The notes under the pieces were generated by a model. That model worked only from the letters and a program-made list of their open reading frames with translations, had not been told where the DNA came from and did no database searches. Made by a program: the position numbers and the translations under genes. This document shows positions 18,668-27,913 of a stretch of 64,000 bases of DNA, piece after piece; within the stretch, counting starts at the first letter, position 1, and every line of letters starts with the position of its first letter. The DNA comes from Chryseobacterium gleum (GTDB lineage: Bacteria; Bacteroidota; Bacteroidia; Flavobacteriales_D; Crocinitomicaceae). The DNA is taken from assembly GCA_945882095.1 (NCBI GenBank), contig CAMCWF010000009.1, positions 1-64,000 of the forward strand. The letters run 5' to 3'.

Positions 18668-19330
18668 ATGCGTGCCATCGAAATGCTTACGGAAGAAATT
18701 CCTCCCTTGCTTCACTCTGACAGTGGAGAGAAAGTTCTGTATTGGATGGACGAATTCAAAGTAAGTCATTTACCCGTGCTTAAAAATGGCAATTTCGTCG
18801 GCATCGTCTCAGAATCAGCTGTATTAGACCACCTCGAATTGGAAGAAAGTTTGGACGTGATGTTCGACCACCTTCCTCGTCCCTTTGCCTATTCAAATGA
18901 TCATTTGTACGACGTGCTTTTGAAAATGTCAACCGAAAAACTGAGCGTTTTACCCGTACTAAACGAGCAAGAGGAATACCAAGGATGCATCTCCATTTAC
19001 CAAGTGATGGGTGTAATGTCGGATTTTGGCAGTTTAAAAGAGCATGGCGGTATTTTAATTTTGGAGGTGAATGCGGTTGATTACTCCATGGTGCAGATAG
19101 CACAAATCATTGAAAGCAATTCAGCGAAGATTTTAAGTTCGTACATCGCCGCAACCGATGAATCTACAATCATCGAGGTGACCTTGAAGATAAACCAATC
19201 CAATCTTTCACGCATTATCCAGACGTTTGAACGGTATGACTATGTTGTGAAAGCAGCCTACCAAGATAAAAATGCAGAAGATGACCTTCGCGGTAGGTTT
19301 GATACCTTGATGAATTTTTTGAAATTCTAG
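18668..19330 (+). CDS. CBS-domain protein
   Basis: 220 residues from the ATG at 18668; the open frame reaches further upstream, but only into the divergent pdxJ promoter. Two CBS motifs cover about residues 8-120 (FKVSHLPVLKNGNFVGIVSE and EKLSVLPVLNEQEEYQGCIS). The C-terminal 85 residues look ACT-like (GGILILEVNAVDYSMVQIAQ; TIIEVTLKIN). Such proteins bind adenine nucleotides and act as energy sensors. It sits 2 bases before nadK, an arrangement I recall in other Flavobacteriales, which suggests that it could sense nucleotides relevant to NAD phosphorylation; that is inference. Confidence 0.85.
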   Translation: MRAIEMLTEEIPPLLHSDSGEKVLYWMDEFKVSHLPVLKNGNFVGIVSESAVLDHLELEESLDVMFDHLPRPFAYSNDHLYDVLLKMSTEKLSVLPVLNEQEEYQGCISIYQVMGVMSDFGSLKEHGGILILEVNAVDYSMVQIAQIIESNSAKILSSYIAATDESTIIEVTLKINQSNLSRIIQTFERYDYVVKAAYQDKNAEDDLRGRFDTLMNFLKF

Positions 19331-19332
19331 CT

Positions 19333-20211
19333 ATGAATATCGCAATATACGGAATGAAATTTACCAAGCAAAGCTTGGATTACCTACAACAAATTATAGT
19401 TGAAATTGAACGAAGGGGATGGAAAGCTTTGCTCGAATACCAAACCGTTGAACACCTGCGAAATAAATACAATTTCGAACCCAAGGTCGCTACGTATGTA
19501 GATTACACAGATTTCAAATCGGGAATTGATTTAATGATTGGTTTGGGAGGAGATGGTTCTTTCTTACGCGCAGTACGTTTCATCAGAGATTCAGGGGTTC
19601 CCATCGTAGGAATCAATACGGGAAGACTGGGGTTCTTGTCTAACATCTCAAAGGAATCCATCTCGGAAACCTTCTTTCTGATTGAAGCAAAAAAGTTTGA
19701 TTTCCAAAAACGGTCGTTGCTTCGTGTTGCGACCCAAGACGAATTGTACGGAGATGAGAATTTTGCATTGAATGAATTGACCATTTCTAAACGAGATACT
19801 TCTTCGATGATTACCGTTCATGCTTCCCTAGATGGAAAGTACCTAAACACCTATTGGGCGGATGGATTGATCATTTCTACACCTACTGGTTCTACAGGAT
19901 ATTCCCTCAGTTGCGGAGGTCCAATTATTACTCCGGGTTGTCAAGTGCACATCATTACACCCATTGCCGCTCACAACCTCAACGTGCGACCCGTTGTTGT
20001 TCCAGATCATATGCCCATAGATTTAACCTTGGAAGGAAGGGATCGGAGTTGTTTGCTTAGCTTGGATGGAGTCACAAAAAATATTAAACAAGGAGAACAA
20101 ATTCGGGTGACAAAAGCAGAATTTCTAATTAATGTAATTAAATTTGACCACACTAATTTCTTGGATACCATCCGCAATAAGATGTACTGGGGAATTGATA
20201 ATAGAAACTAA
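19333..20211 (+). CDS. nadK: NAD kinase
   Basis: 292 residues. The catalytic GGDGT-type motif appears as LGGDGSFLRAVR (about residues 73-84). INTGRLGFLS follows, then the NADP-binding ISTPTGSTGYSLSCGGPI (about 180-197). It phosphorylates NAD to NADP in the cytosol. The Thr-to-Ser change in the GGDG motif is conservative. It lies in a tight plus-strand run: CBS protein (2 bases before), then the FKBP isomerase gene 2 bases after its stop. Confidence 0.95.
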   Translation: MNIAIYGMKFTKQSLDYLQQIIVEIERRGWKALLEYQTVEHLRNKYNFEPKVATYVDYTDFKSGIDLMIGLGGDGSFLRAVRFIRDSGVPIVGINTGRLGFLSNISKESISETFFLIEAKKFDFQKRSLLRVATQDELYGDENFALNELTISKRDTSSMITVHASLDGKYLNTYWADGLIISTPTGSTGYSLSCGGPIITPGCQVHIITPIAAHNLNVRPVVVPDHMPIDLTLEGRDRSCLLSLDGVTKNIKQGEQIRVTKAEFLINVIKFDHTNFLDTIRNKMYWGIDNRN

Positions 20212-20213
20212 CC

Positions 20214-20909
20214 ATGAAAAAACACATTTTTACCCTTGGATTTGTCGCAATTGCATTGTTCTCTTTTGCACAAAAATCATCTAAAAAGAAAATTGCCCTT
20301 AAAAATGAGGTGGATACCGTATCTTACCTTTTGGGTGTTAACATCGGTTCCAACATTGGAAAAGAAATGAGTGAAGCCAATATGGAGCTTATCATTCAAG
20401 GTTTTCGCGATGCCGTTAACAAAAGCAAACTGGCTTGTTCGGATCAAGATGAATTGATTTTAGGGGGCTATTTCTCTAAAAAAGCAGCGAAAGTGCAAGC
20501 TGAAGCAGATAAGAAAAACGAAGGGCTTAAGGCAGCAGGAGAGAAATTCATGGCCGATAACGCTAAGAAGGATGGGGTAATCACCACTGCAAGTGGACTT
20601 CAGTATTCTGTCATCAAAGAAGGAGAAGGTGAGCATCCAAAAGCTGAATCCACTGTGAAGGTACATTACCATGGCACTACCATCGACGGTGTGGTGTTTG
20701 ACAGTTCTGTTGACAGGGGAGAGCCCATTGAGTTTGGACTGAACCAAGTGATTCCAGGGTGGACTGAAGGGGTTCAATTGATGAAAAAAGGTGGGAAATA
20801 CAAATTCTTTATTCCACAAAACTTGGCGTATGGCGCAAGCTCTCCAAGCCCTCAAATTCCAGCCTATTCTCCATTGATTTTTGAAGTTGAATTGTTAAGT
20901 TTTGATTAA
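20214..20909 (+). CDS. FKBP-type peptidyl-prolyl isomerase, Mip/FkpA-like, exported
   Basis: 231 residues with a signal peptide ending near FSFAQ (residue 20). An N-terminal helical dimerisation domain (about 30-115) begins [20 protein letters not shown], as in Mip/FkpA proteins. The FKBP catalytic domain fills 125-231 ([31 protein letters not shown], and IPQNLAYG). It should act as a periplasmic foldase. It is followed after one base by a second isomerase gene that fuses a cyclophilin to an FKBP domain. Confidence 0.93.
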   Translation: MKKHIFTLGFVAIALFSFAQKSSKKKIALKNEVDTVSYLLGVNIGSNIGKEMSEANMELIIQGFRDAVNKSKLACSDQDELILGGYFSKKAAKVQAEADKKNEGLKAAGEKFMADNAKKDGVITTASGLQYSVIKEGEGEHPKAESTVKVHYHGTTIDGVVFDSSVDRGEPIEFGLNQVIPGWTEGVQLMKKGGKYKFFIPQNLAYGASSPSPQIPAYSPLIFEVELLSFD

Positions 20910-20910
20910 T

Positions 20911-22032
20911 ATGAAAAATTTATTTGTACTCTCATTTGCAATCCTATCGTTGAACGCTTTCGCTCAAAACGGAAGCGCTAAATTGCCAGAAGGTTTATAT
21001 GCAAAGTTTTCCACGACAAAAGGTGAAATCATCTGTCAATTGTACTTCGAAAAGGTACCCATGACCGTAGGGAATTTTATCGGTTTGGCCGAAGGTAAAT
21101 TAAACGTAGACACCGTTAAAATTGTCAAGCCATTTTTCAATGGATTGAAGTTTCACCGCGTAATTCGTGAGTTTATGATTCAGGGTGGAGATCCTGCAGG
21201 AAATGGTTCAGGTGGACCTGGGTATAAATTCTATGATGAAATTGACACTACCTTGAAACATTTGTATCCTGGTATTTTGTCTATGGCAAATTCTGGACAA
21301 AACACAAATGGAAGTCAGTTCTTCATTACCCACAAAGCCACGCCATGGTTGGATGGAAAGCACACGGTTTTTGGCCGTGTAGTCGCTGGACAAGAAATCG
21401 TTAATGCGATTGAGCAAAATGACGTAATGAATGAAGTAACCATACTACGCATTGGAAAGAAAGCCCAAGCCTTTGTAGGTCAAAAAGGATTTGACAGCAA
21501 ATACCTTCCAATGAAGAAGATTGAAGAACAAAAGCAAGAAGGGTATAAGAAAATTGCTGCAATGACTGACGCAGAATATTTTCAAGATTTCAAAAACCGC
21601 GTTTCCAAAGTTGAGACCCGTCCAAATTTAATGCAAGCAGCCTCCGGACTTATGTTTGTAATCGAGAAAGCAGGAGATACTTTGACGCCAAAATTGGGTT
21701 CTAAAATTTCTTTGCATTACCGAGGAACGCTTTTCGCGACAGGGGAGAAGTTTGATGCTTCTTACGACCGCAACATGCCTTTGGATTTTAATTTTCAGGT
21801 ACAAAGAATGATTCCTGGTTTTGAAGAAGGAATTAAATTGTTAGGAAAAGGTGGAAAAGCAAAATTGTACATTCCTTACCGTTTGGCGTACGGCCCAGCA
21901 GGACGTCCAGGAATTCCTCCATACTCAGATTTGATTTTCGAAATTGAAATGATGAATTGTGAAGCACCCGCAAATGTACCTTCATCACCGGAAGGTCATG
22001 AGCACCATGAAGGAGACGGGCACAATCACTAA
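20911..22032 (+). CDS. cyclophilin-FKBP fusion peptidyl-prolyl isomerase
   Basis: 373 residues from the ATG at 20911; a TTG nine bases earlier overlaps the FKBP gene and is less likely. The signal peptide ends near NAFAQ (19). Cyclophilin domain about 28-185: [30 protein letters not shown] and [10 protein letters not shown], retaining the catalytic Arg83. A linker helix region (195-235) leads to an FKBP domain about 243-350: [30 protein letters not shown] and IPYRLAYG. The last 13 residues are His-rich ([13 protein letters not shown]) and may bind metal. Such dual-family immunophilins are known but uncommon. Likely an exported foldase. Confidence 0.92.
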   Translation: MKNLFVLSFAILSLNAFAQNGSAKLPEGLYAKFSTTKGEIICQLYFEKVPMTVGNFIGLAEGKLNVDTVKIVKPFFNGLKFHRVIREFMIQGGDPAGNGSGGPGYKFYDEIDTTLKHLYPGILSMANSGQNTNGSQFFITHKATPWLDGKHTVFGRVVAGQEIVNAIEQNDVMNEVTILRIGKKAQAFVGQKGFDSKYLPMKKIEEQKQEGYKKIAAMTDAEYFQDFKNRVSKVETRPNLMQAASGLMFVIEKAGDTLTPKLGSKISLHYRGTLFATGEKFDASYDRNMPLDFNFQVQRMIPGFEEGIKLLGKGGKAKLYIPYRLAYGPAGRPGIPPYSDLIFEIEMMNCEAPANVPSSPEGHEHHEGDGHNH

Positions 22033-22680
22033 TTACTGCGTATAAACGAAGTATAATATATTCGCTCCCATTTTCAAAGCTTGCTGACGTTTGTTGTCAG
22101 GGTCGTTGTGAACACTTTGATCCTCCCATCCATCGCTTAAATCTGTTTCATAGGTATAAAGCAGCACCAACCTTCCTTCATGGATGATTCCAAACGCTTG
22201 GGGTCGTTTCCCATCGTGTTCATGAATTTTAGGAAGACCACTGAAAGGGAATTTTACGTTGAAGATGCCATGGTTAGAGGGTAATTCGACCAGGTCGTGT
22301 TCTGGAAAAACCTTTTTAATTTCAGTTCGAATGTATTCATTCATTCCATAGTTGTCATCGATGTGTAAAAACCCACCCGCCAATAAATACGTCCTTAAAT
22401 TGCTGATTTCAGCTCTTGAAAAAACAACATTTCCATGCCCCGTCATGTGAACAAAAGGGTAAAGAAAAAGATCTTTGCTTCCCACCTCAACATAAGGAAC
22501 TTCTTTTGAGATGTTCGTTCCCAATTGCATATTGCAAAATTGGATCAAGTTCGGAAGCGCTGTGGGATTCGCGTAATAATCTCCTCCACCGTTGTATTTG
22601 AGTACGGCAAGCTTGTAACTTCCCTGTGCACAAACCAAAGAAAGTGAAATGGTAAATAAAGCACAAATTAAGGTTTTCAT
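22033..22680 (-). CDS. DUF4159 secreted protein
   Basis: 215 residues from the ATG at 22680, which begins a clean signal peptide (cleavage near VCAQ, 19). The body matches DUF4159: FVHMTGHGNVVFSRAEISNL, then GGFLHIDDNYGMNEYIRTEI, LPSNHGIFN and a C-terminal region ending in NILYFVYTQ. The fold is thought to resemble class-I glutamine amidotransferase-like or ThuA-like domains. Function is unknown. Its last base directly abuts the stop of the convergent immunophilin gene. An element TATTTTTG lies 17 bases upstream. Confidence 0.85.
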   Translation of the reverse strand: MKTLICALFTISLSLVCAQGSYKLAVLKYNGGGDYYANPTALPNLIQFCNMQLGTNISKEVPYVEVGSKDLFLYPFVHMTGHGNVVFSRAEISNLRTYLLAGGFLHIDDNYGMNEYIRTEIKKVFPEHDLVELPSNHGIFNVKFPFSGLPKIHEHDGKRPQAFGIIHEGRLVLLYTYETDLSDGWEDQSVHNDPDNKRQQALKMGANILYFVYTQ

Positions 22681-22697
22681 CGATAAGAATTGAATCA

Positions 22698-22705
22698 CAA
22701 AAATA
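22698..22705 (-). promoter_or_regulatory. -7 element TATTTTTG upstream of the DUF4159 gene
   Basis: Perfect TAnnTTTG match on the minus strand 17 bases before the ATG at 22680. It lies inside an alternative longer open frame, which argues for the shorter start. Confidence 0.4.
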
Positions 22706-22809
22706 AGGGAATTTACCATCTTATAAAGATTCAATACACTATTAACATTTCGCAGTAAGATTGTTCAAAAACACTGACTTTTGGATGTTTGAAGTAAGGT
22801 TATTTCATT

Positions 22810-22817
22810 TAATTTTG
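22810..22817 (+). promoter_or_regulatory. -7 element TAATTTTG upstream of carB
   Basis: Perfect TAnnTTTG match 47 bases before the ATG at 22865, in the 184-base region shared with the divergent DUF4159 gene. The leader would be about 40 bases, with no attenuator-like hairpin apparent. Confidence 0.4.
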
Positions 22818-22864
22818 GTCACCAAATTCTGTTGCGTTGCAACCTCGAAAGTAAATTGCAAACT

Positions 22865-25681
22865 ATGCCAAAAGACAATTCGCTAAAGTCCATTTTAATT
22901 ATCGGTTCAGGTCCCATAGTGATTGGGCAAGCTTGTGAGTTTGACTACGCAGGTTCCCAGGCCGCAAGGTCCTTAAGAGAAGAGGGAATTGAAGTTACGT
23001 TGATTAACTCCAATCCTGCCACCATCATGACGGATAAGGTGGTAGCCGACAATGTTTACCTGTTGCCATTGGAGCCGGAAAGCATTGTGGAAATCCTTAA
23101 AAATCATAAAATAGATGCGGTACTGCCTACCATGGGTGGTCAAACGGCATTGAATCTCTGTATAGTTTGCGATGAAATGGGCATCTGGGAAACCTACGGT
23201 GTGAAAATCATTGGAGTCGACATCAAAGCCATTGAAATTACAGAAAACCGAGAAGCGTTTCGCATGTTAATGCTTGACATCGGTGTGCCCATGGCACCGC
23301 AAAAAACCGCAAAATCCTTTTTAGAAGGGAAAGAAATAGCCCAAGAATTTGGTTTCCCACTTTGCATTCGACCAAGTTATACTTTAGGTGGCTCAGGCGC
23401 TTCTATTTTACACAACCCTGCTGAGTTTGATAACTTATTAGAAAGAGGTTTACAGCTTTCTCCCATTCATGAGGTCATGATAGACAAAGCCTTATTGGGA
23501 TGGAAAGAATTTGAATTGGAGCTATTACGTGATTCCAATGACAATGTAGTAATTATCTGTTCAATAGAGAATTTTGACCCCATGGGGATTCATACAGGTG
23601 ATTCTATTACGGTGGCCCCAGCCATGACTTTATCTGACGTGACTTTCCAGAAAATGAGGGATATGGCCATTCTAATGATGCGCTCGATTGGGAATTTCGC
23701 CGGTGGCTGCAACGTTCAATTTGCGGTCTCACCCGACAACCAAGAAGACATCATTGCCATCGAAATCAATCCTCGGGTTTCAAGGTCTTCTGCATTGGCA
23801 TCTAAGGCAACGGGATATCCGATTGCTAAAATTGCTTCTAAACTTGCGATTGGGTATCACTTGGATGAGCTGAAAAACCAAATCACCAAAACGACCTCCG
23901 CACTTTTCGAACCTACCTTAGATTATGTGATTGTGAAAATTCCAAGGTGGAATTTCAATAAATTTCCAGGAGCGAATCGGGAGTTGGGACTTCAGATGAA
24001 ATCGGTAGGAGAGGTGATGGCCATTGGAAGGTCTTTCCAAGAAGCACTTCAAAAGGCATGTCAATCGCTTGAAATCAATCGCAATGGTTTGGGGGCAGAT
24101 GGCAAGGAATTGACCAATCAAAATGAAATTTTACACAGTTTGTCACACGCAAGCTGGAACCGCATATTTCATATCTATGATGCCATTAAGTTGGGAATCC
24201 CTTTCAAAACGATTGTTGAAAAAACCAAGATTGACATTTGGTTCCTAAGGCAAATCGAGGACCTCATTAAGATGGAGCGTAAAGTAGAAAAGAATACCAT
24301 CGAGAACATTCCATCTGATATGCTTTTCGAAGCAAAACAAAAAGGATATGCAGATCGCCAAATTGCCCACCTCCTTAAATGTTTGGAATCTGAAGTCTAT
24401 GCAAAGCGTAAAGATTTTGGCATCAATCGGGTATATAAATTGGTAGATACGTGTGCCGCTGAATTTGAAGCGCTTACGCCTTACTACTATTCTACCTTCG
24501 AATATGAAAATGAGAGTGTGGTAAGCGACCGTAAAAAAATCGTGGTACTGGGCTCAGGTCCAAACCGCATTGGACAAGGGATTGAGTTTGATTACTCTTG
24601 TGTTCACGGTGTTTTAGCGGCCAAAGAGTGTGGTTACGAGACCATCATGATCAATTGCAACCCAGAAACCGTCTCTACAGACTTTGATACGGCTGACAAA
24701 TTGTATTTTGAACCGGTTTTTTGGGAGCATATTTACGACATCATTCAGCATGAAAAACCAGAAGGGGTCATTGTCCAATTGGGGGGCCAAACCGCATTGA
24801 AATTAGCGGAGAAGCTACACCGATATGGAATTAAAATCTTAGGAACCAGTTTTGATGCGTTGGATTTGGCCGAAGACCGTGGTAGATTTTCCAAGGTGTT
24901 AGAGGAAAACAACATCCCTTTTCCACAATATGGCGTGGTTGAAAGTGCCGAACAAGCGTTGGAGTTGGCCGATGTGCTTGGGTTTCCATTGTTGGTCCGA
25001 CCTAGCTATGTTTTGGGAGGACAAAAAATGAAAATTGTCATTAACAAAACGGAATTAGAACACCACGTCGTTGACATCATCAATGAAATGGGAAGCAATC
25101 AAATTTTGTTGGATCACTTTATCGGCGGGGCAATAGAAGCTGAAGCAGATGCCATTTGCGACGGGGAGGATGTTTATATCATTGGCATCATGCAACACAT
25201 CGAACCAGCAGGGATTCATTCTGGAGATTCCTATGCAGTTCTTCCGCCTTACAACCTCGGTGATTTTGTTATGACACAAATTGAGGACATCACACGGAAA
25301 ATTGCGTTGGAGCTTAAAACCGTAGGGTTGATCAACATTCAATTCGCAATCAAGGACGACAAGGTGTATGTCATTGAAGCAAATCCAAGGGCTTCCCGTA
25401 CCGTTCCCTTTATTGCCAAAGCGTACGATGAACCGTATGTCAACTATGCAACAAAAATCATGTTGGGGGTCAATAAATTGAAAGACTTTAATTTTCAACC
25501 GAAACGATCTGGGTATGCCATTAAAATCCCCGTGTTTTCCTTTGAGAAATTTCCCGAAGTTAAAAAGGAACTCGGTCCAGAAATGAAATCCACAGGCGAA
25601 GCAATTCGATTCATCAAAGACCTCAAAGACCCGTTTTTTACTAAAATCTATTCCAAAAGGAACATGCACTTGTCTCGTTAA
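22865..25681 (+). CDS. carB: carbamoyl-phosphate synthase large subunit CarB, lacking the C-terminal regulatory domain
   Basis: 938 residues from the ATG at 22865 (MPKDNSLKSILIIGSGPIVI). Two homologous ATP-grasp halves are present: the first at about 1-400 (GSGPIVIGQACEFDYAGSQA; RPSYTLGGSGASI), the second at about 560-938 (GSGPNRIGQGIEFDYSCVHG; RPSYVLGGQKMKI), with the oligomerisation region between. The protein ends soon after GPEMKSTGEAIRFIKD, about 130 residues short of the E. coli enzyme, so the methylglyoxal-synthase-like allosteric domain that binds UMP and ornithine is missing. I believe this shorter form is common in Flavobacteriia. carA is not in the window. Confidence 0.95.
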   Translation: MPKDNSLKSILIIGSGPIVIGQACEFDYAGSQAARSLREEGIEVTLINSNPATIMTDKVVADNVYLLPLEPESIVEILKNHKIDAVLPTMGGQTALNLCIVCDEMGIWETYGVKIIGVDIKAIEITENREAFRMLMLDIGVPMAPQKTAKSFLEGKEIAQEFGFPLCIRPSYTLGGSGASILHNPAEFDNLLERGLQLSPIHEVMIDKALLGWKEFELELLRDSNDNVVIICSIENFDPMGIHTGDSITVAPAMTLSDVTFQKMRDMAILMMRSIGNFAGGCNVQFAVSPDNQEDIIAIEINPRVSRSSALASKATGYPIAKIASKLAIGYHLDELKNQITKTTSALFEPTLDYVIVKIPRWNFNKFPGANRELGLQMKSVGEVMAIGRSFQEALQKACQSLEINRNGLGADGKELTNQNEILHSLSHASWNRIFHIYDAIKLGIPFKTIVEKTKIDIWFLRQIEDLIKMERKVEKNTIENIPSDMLFEAKQKGYADRQIAHLLKCLESEVYAKRKDFGINRVYKLVDTCAAEFEALTPYYYSTFEYENESVVSDRKKIVVLGSGPNRIGQGIEFDYSCVHGVLAAKECGYETIMINCNPETVSTDFDTADKLYFEPVFWEHIYDIIQHEKPEGVIVQLGGQTALKLAEKLHRYGIKILGTSFDALDLAEDRGRFSKVLEENNIPFPQYGVVESAEQALELADVLGFPLLVRPSYVLGGQKMKIVINKTELEHHVVDIINEMGSNQILLDHFIGGAIEAEADAICDGEDVYIIGIMQHIEPAGIHSGDSYAVLPPYNLGDFVMTQIEDITRKIALELKTVGLINIQFAIKDDKVYVIEANPRASRTVPFIAKAYDEPYVNYATKIMLGVNKLKDFNFQPKRSGYAIKIPVFSFEKFPEVKKELGPEMKSTGEAIRFIKDLKDPFFTKIYSKRNMHLSR

Positions 25682-25686
25682 TTGAA

Positions 25687-27219
25687 ATGGGAATTGTAAA
25701 AAAAGATGCCCTAAAAACCACCCTAATTTCGTATGTGGGATTGGTATTGGGGTATTTGAATAAAGCTTTTCTTTTCATCCTCTTTCTTACCACCATTGAA
25801 ATTGGCTTGGTTAACTTACTTTCCACGACTGGCTTGCTCTTCGCGCAATTATGTAACCTCGGAAGCATTTATGTTACGTGGCGATTCTTCCCCTTTTTTA
25901 GAAACAAAGAAAAGCGAAATTATGGGTTCTTAATGCTCAATGTTCTCATTGTTTTGATTGGGATTTCCCTTTTTTCAACGCTGTTTTTTGTATTCAAAGA
26001 CCAGATTGTGGCCTATTTCACGGAAAAATCTCCGCTGTTTGTGGCCTATGCTTGGTGGGTAATTCCCGTGGGGATAGGAAATGTGTTTTTTATGCTTTTT
26101 GAAAATTACATGAGGGGCTTGTATCAAAATGTGCTTCCCGTTTTTTTACAAGACATCGTATTAAGGTTAATCACCACTGTATGCTTGCTTTTGTTCGCTG
26201 CGCAATGGATTTCATTTGAGCATTGCATGATTGCCATGATGGTAAGCAACCTTTTTCCAGCATCGGTATTGTTTTTTTACCTGTTGACGAAAGGGGAGAT
26301 TCATTTGTCGCTTAGGCACATTACCGTACCCAAAAGGTTTAGAAAACTCATATTGACCTTTAGCCTTTTCTCTTACATTAATACCCTTGCCACCATTTTG
26401 GTAGTTTCGATGGACGCTTTGATGATCGGAAGTATGATCGGCTTGGCTGCTACAGGGATTTATACAACGATGATGCAGGTTACAAGCGCAGTGCAGATAC
26501 CCTTTCGTGCCATGACCCGTGTCAGTTCGCCCATCGTGGCAAAATTGTGGAAGGAAAAAGACTTGGTGGGTTTACAATCAATTTATAAAAAATCGAGTGG
26601 GGCAGGGCTTTTCATTGGATTGTTCTCATTTTTAGCACTTTGGTTACCAAGGGAAGAATTGTTTTCATTTCTAAACCCTGATTTCAAGGCAGGTTTGCCG
26701 GTGTTGTGCTTTTTGCTGATTGGAAAAGTAGTGGACATGTACTGCGGACTGAATGGAATTATCTTCGCTACGTCCAGAAAATACAAATTCGACCTTCTTT
26801 TTACCTTGTTTTTGTGTGTAGGGATTTATTTCATGAATCGTTGGTTGATTCCTGTTTATGGGATTTCAGGGGTGGGATTTTCAACTGGATTTATTTACGT
26901 TTTCTACAATTTGGCAAGGTCGTATTATATTTACCGGTCCTATCGCTTGAATCCTTTTGATTGGGGACAACTCAGGCCCATTGTATGGTTTGGATTGGTG
27001 CTTTCGCTCTATTTTTTGTTGATACCCATGCTTCCTTTTGAAATCGAATCGAGCAAATGGAAGCGCATTATTCGATTGCTAACCATTGAATCGTATGTCG
27101 TTGTCGCCTTTGTGGTCCCCGTGCTTTATTTCAAGTGGGAACCCGAAACCGCTGGTTTTGTAAGAAGTTTTTTCGAACGTATTTTTGCAAAGCGTTTAAA
27201 TCGTAAATTTAGACCGTAA
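25687..27219 (+). CDS. polysaccharide flippase-like membrane protein (MOP superfamily)
   Basis: 510 residues with about 12-14 predicted membrane segments and few soluble loops. The N-terminal MGIVKKDALKTTLISYVG and the paired-bundle layout suit the Wzx/polysaccharide_synt family, which moves lipid-linked saccharides across the inner membrane. No glycosyltransferase or other polysaccharide gene is nearby, so the substrate is unknown. It starts 5 bases after carB and precedes an outer-membrane-like gene by 9 bases. Confidence 0.8.
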   Translation: MGIVKKDALKTTLISYVGLVLGYLNKAFLFILFLTTIEIGLVNLLSTTGLLFAQLCNLGSIYVTWRFFPFFRNKEKRNYGFLMLNVLIVLIGISLFSTLFFVFKDQIVAYFTEKSPLFVAYAWWVIPVGIGNVFFMLFENYMRGLYQNVLPVFLQDIVLRLITTVCLLLFAAQWISFEHCMIAMMVSNLFPASVLFFYLLTKGEIHLSLRHITVPKRFRKLILTFSLFSYINTLATILVVSMDALMIGSMIGLAATGIYTTMMQVTSAVQIPFRAMTRVSSPIVAKLWKEKDLVGLQSIYKKSSGAGLFIGLFSFLALWLPREELFSFLNPDFKAGLPVLCFLLIGKVVDMYCGLNGIIFATSRKYKFDLLFTLFLCVGIYFMNRWLIPVYGISGVGFSTGFIYVFYNLARSYYIYRSYRLNPFDWGQLRPIVWFGLVLSLYFLLIPMLPFEIESSKWKRIIRLLTIESYVVVAFVVPVLYFKWEPETAGFVRSFFERIFAKRLNRKFRP

Positions 27220-27228
27220 GTAATTCCT

Positions 27229-27909
27229 ATGTATTCAAAGATTGTTCTTGTTTTACTGTTGTTAGCAATGCCGTTGTTTGCGTGTCAATCGATGCATGCG
27301 CAAATTGATCCAGACGATTCATTTGTGATTGAATTGGGTTTGCCTAACGGCATGGTGAACGCTCCTTTCAAGAACATTATGCAAGGTTTGGTTTACATAT
27401 CACCCATGTATCAATATACCACGAAAAGTGGACTTTCCTTTGGTGGAGGTTTGCATTATTCATTCTTTTCTGTCAATCAGTTTCGCATCAACCAAAAGGT
27501 CAGTGGAGGTATGCATACCGGGGCCGCTTTTTTGAAGTTGGGTCATGAGAAATTTTGGAACAATGCATTGGCAACGGACATCGCATTGAAGGGTGGCGTT
27601 GCGCAATCTGTAATTATAACCGATGCGTTAAAAGCATCAGGCGTTGGGTTTCTTCCAAAAACTTGTTTGTACCTCGAACCAAACATTGGACTTTGCCTGG
27701 CCTCTGAAGTCAACGCTTCTTTTCGTTTAACCATCGGCTATGCAATCTATGGTTTCGGTTTTAAACCTTGGGACTTAGGTGTGAATTCTACCTTAGGTTA
27801 TTCACAGGCCGAACTCAACAAAGTCACGTCCTTCTTGGTGGTAGGTTTTGGGTATTCTCGTTATTTCAATGGGAAAAAAAGTACCGATTCCGGTTGGGGA
27901 GAAGAATAA
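27229..27909 (+). CDS. outer-membrane beta-barrel-like protein, unknown function
   Basis: 226 residues with a signal sequence; a Cys-containing stretch (PLFACQSMHAQ) leaves open either a lipoprotein (Cys19) or signal peptidase I cleavage after HAQ. The mature part consists of alternating hydrophobic strands ending in aromatic residues, including GLSFGGGLHYSFFSV and the closing strand TSFLVVGFGYSRYF, as expected for a small barrel. No family recognised. It follows the flippase-like gene by 9 bases and ends 4 bases from the convergent carboxylase gene. Confidence 0.6.
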   Translation: MYSKIVLVLLLLAMPLFACQSMHAQIDPDDSFVIELGLPNGMVNAPFKNIMQGLVYISPMYQYTTKSGLSFGGGLHYSFFSVNQFRINQKVSGGMHTGAAFLKLGHEKFWNNALATDIALKGGVAQSVIITDALKASGVGFLPKTCLYLEPNIGLCLASEVNASFRLTIGYAIYGFGFKPWDLGVNSTLGYSQAELNKVTSFLVVGFGYSRYFNGKKSTDSGWGEE

Positions 27910-27913
27910 GTTT

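Noticed and set aside
25055-25669. 204-codon frame antisense to carB
   Set aside because: Fully inside a highly conserved gene; no recognisable domain and no promoter.
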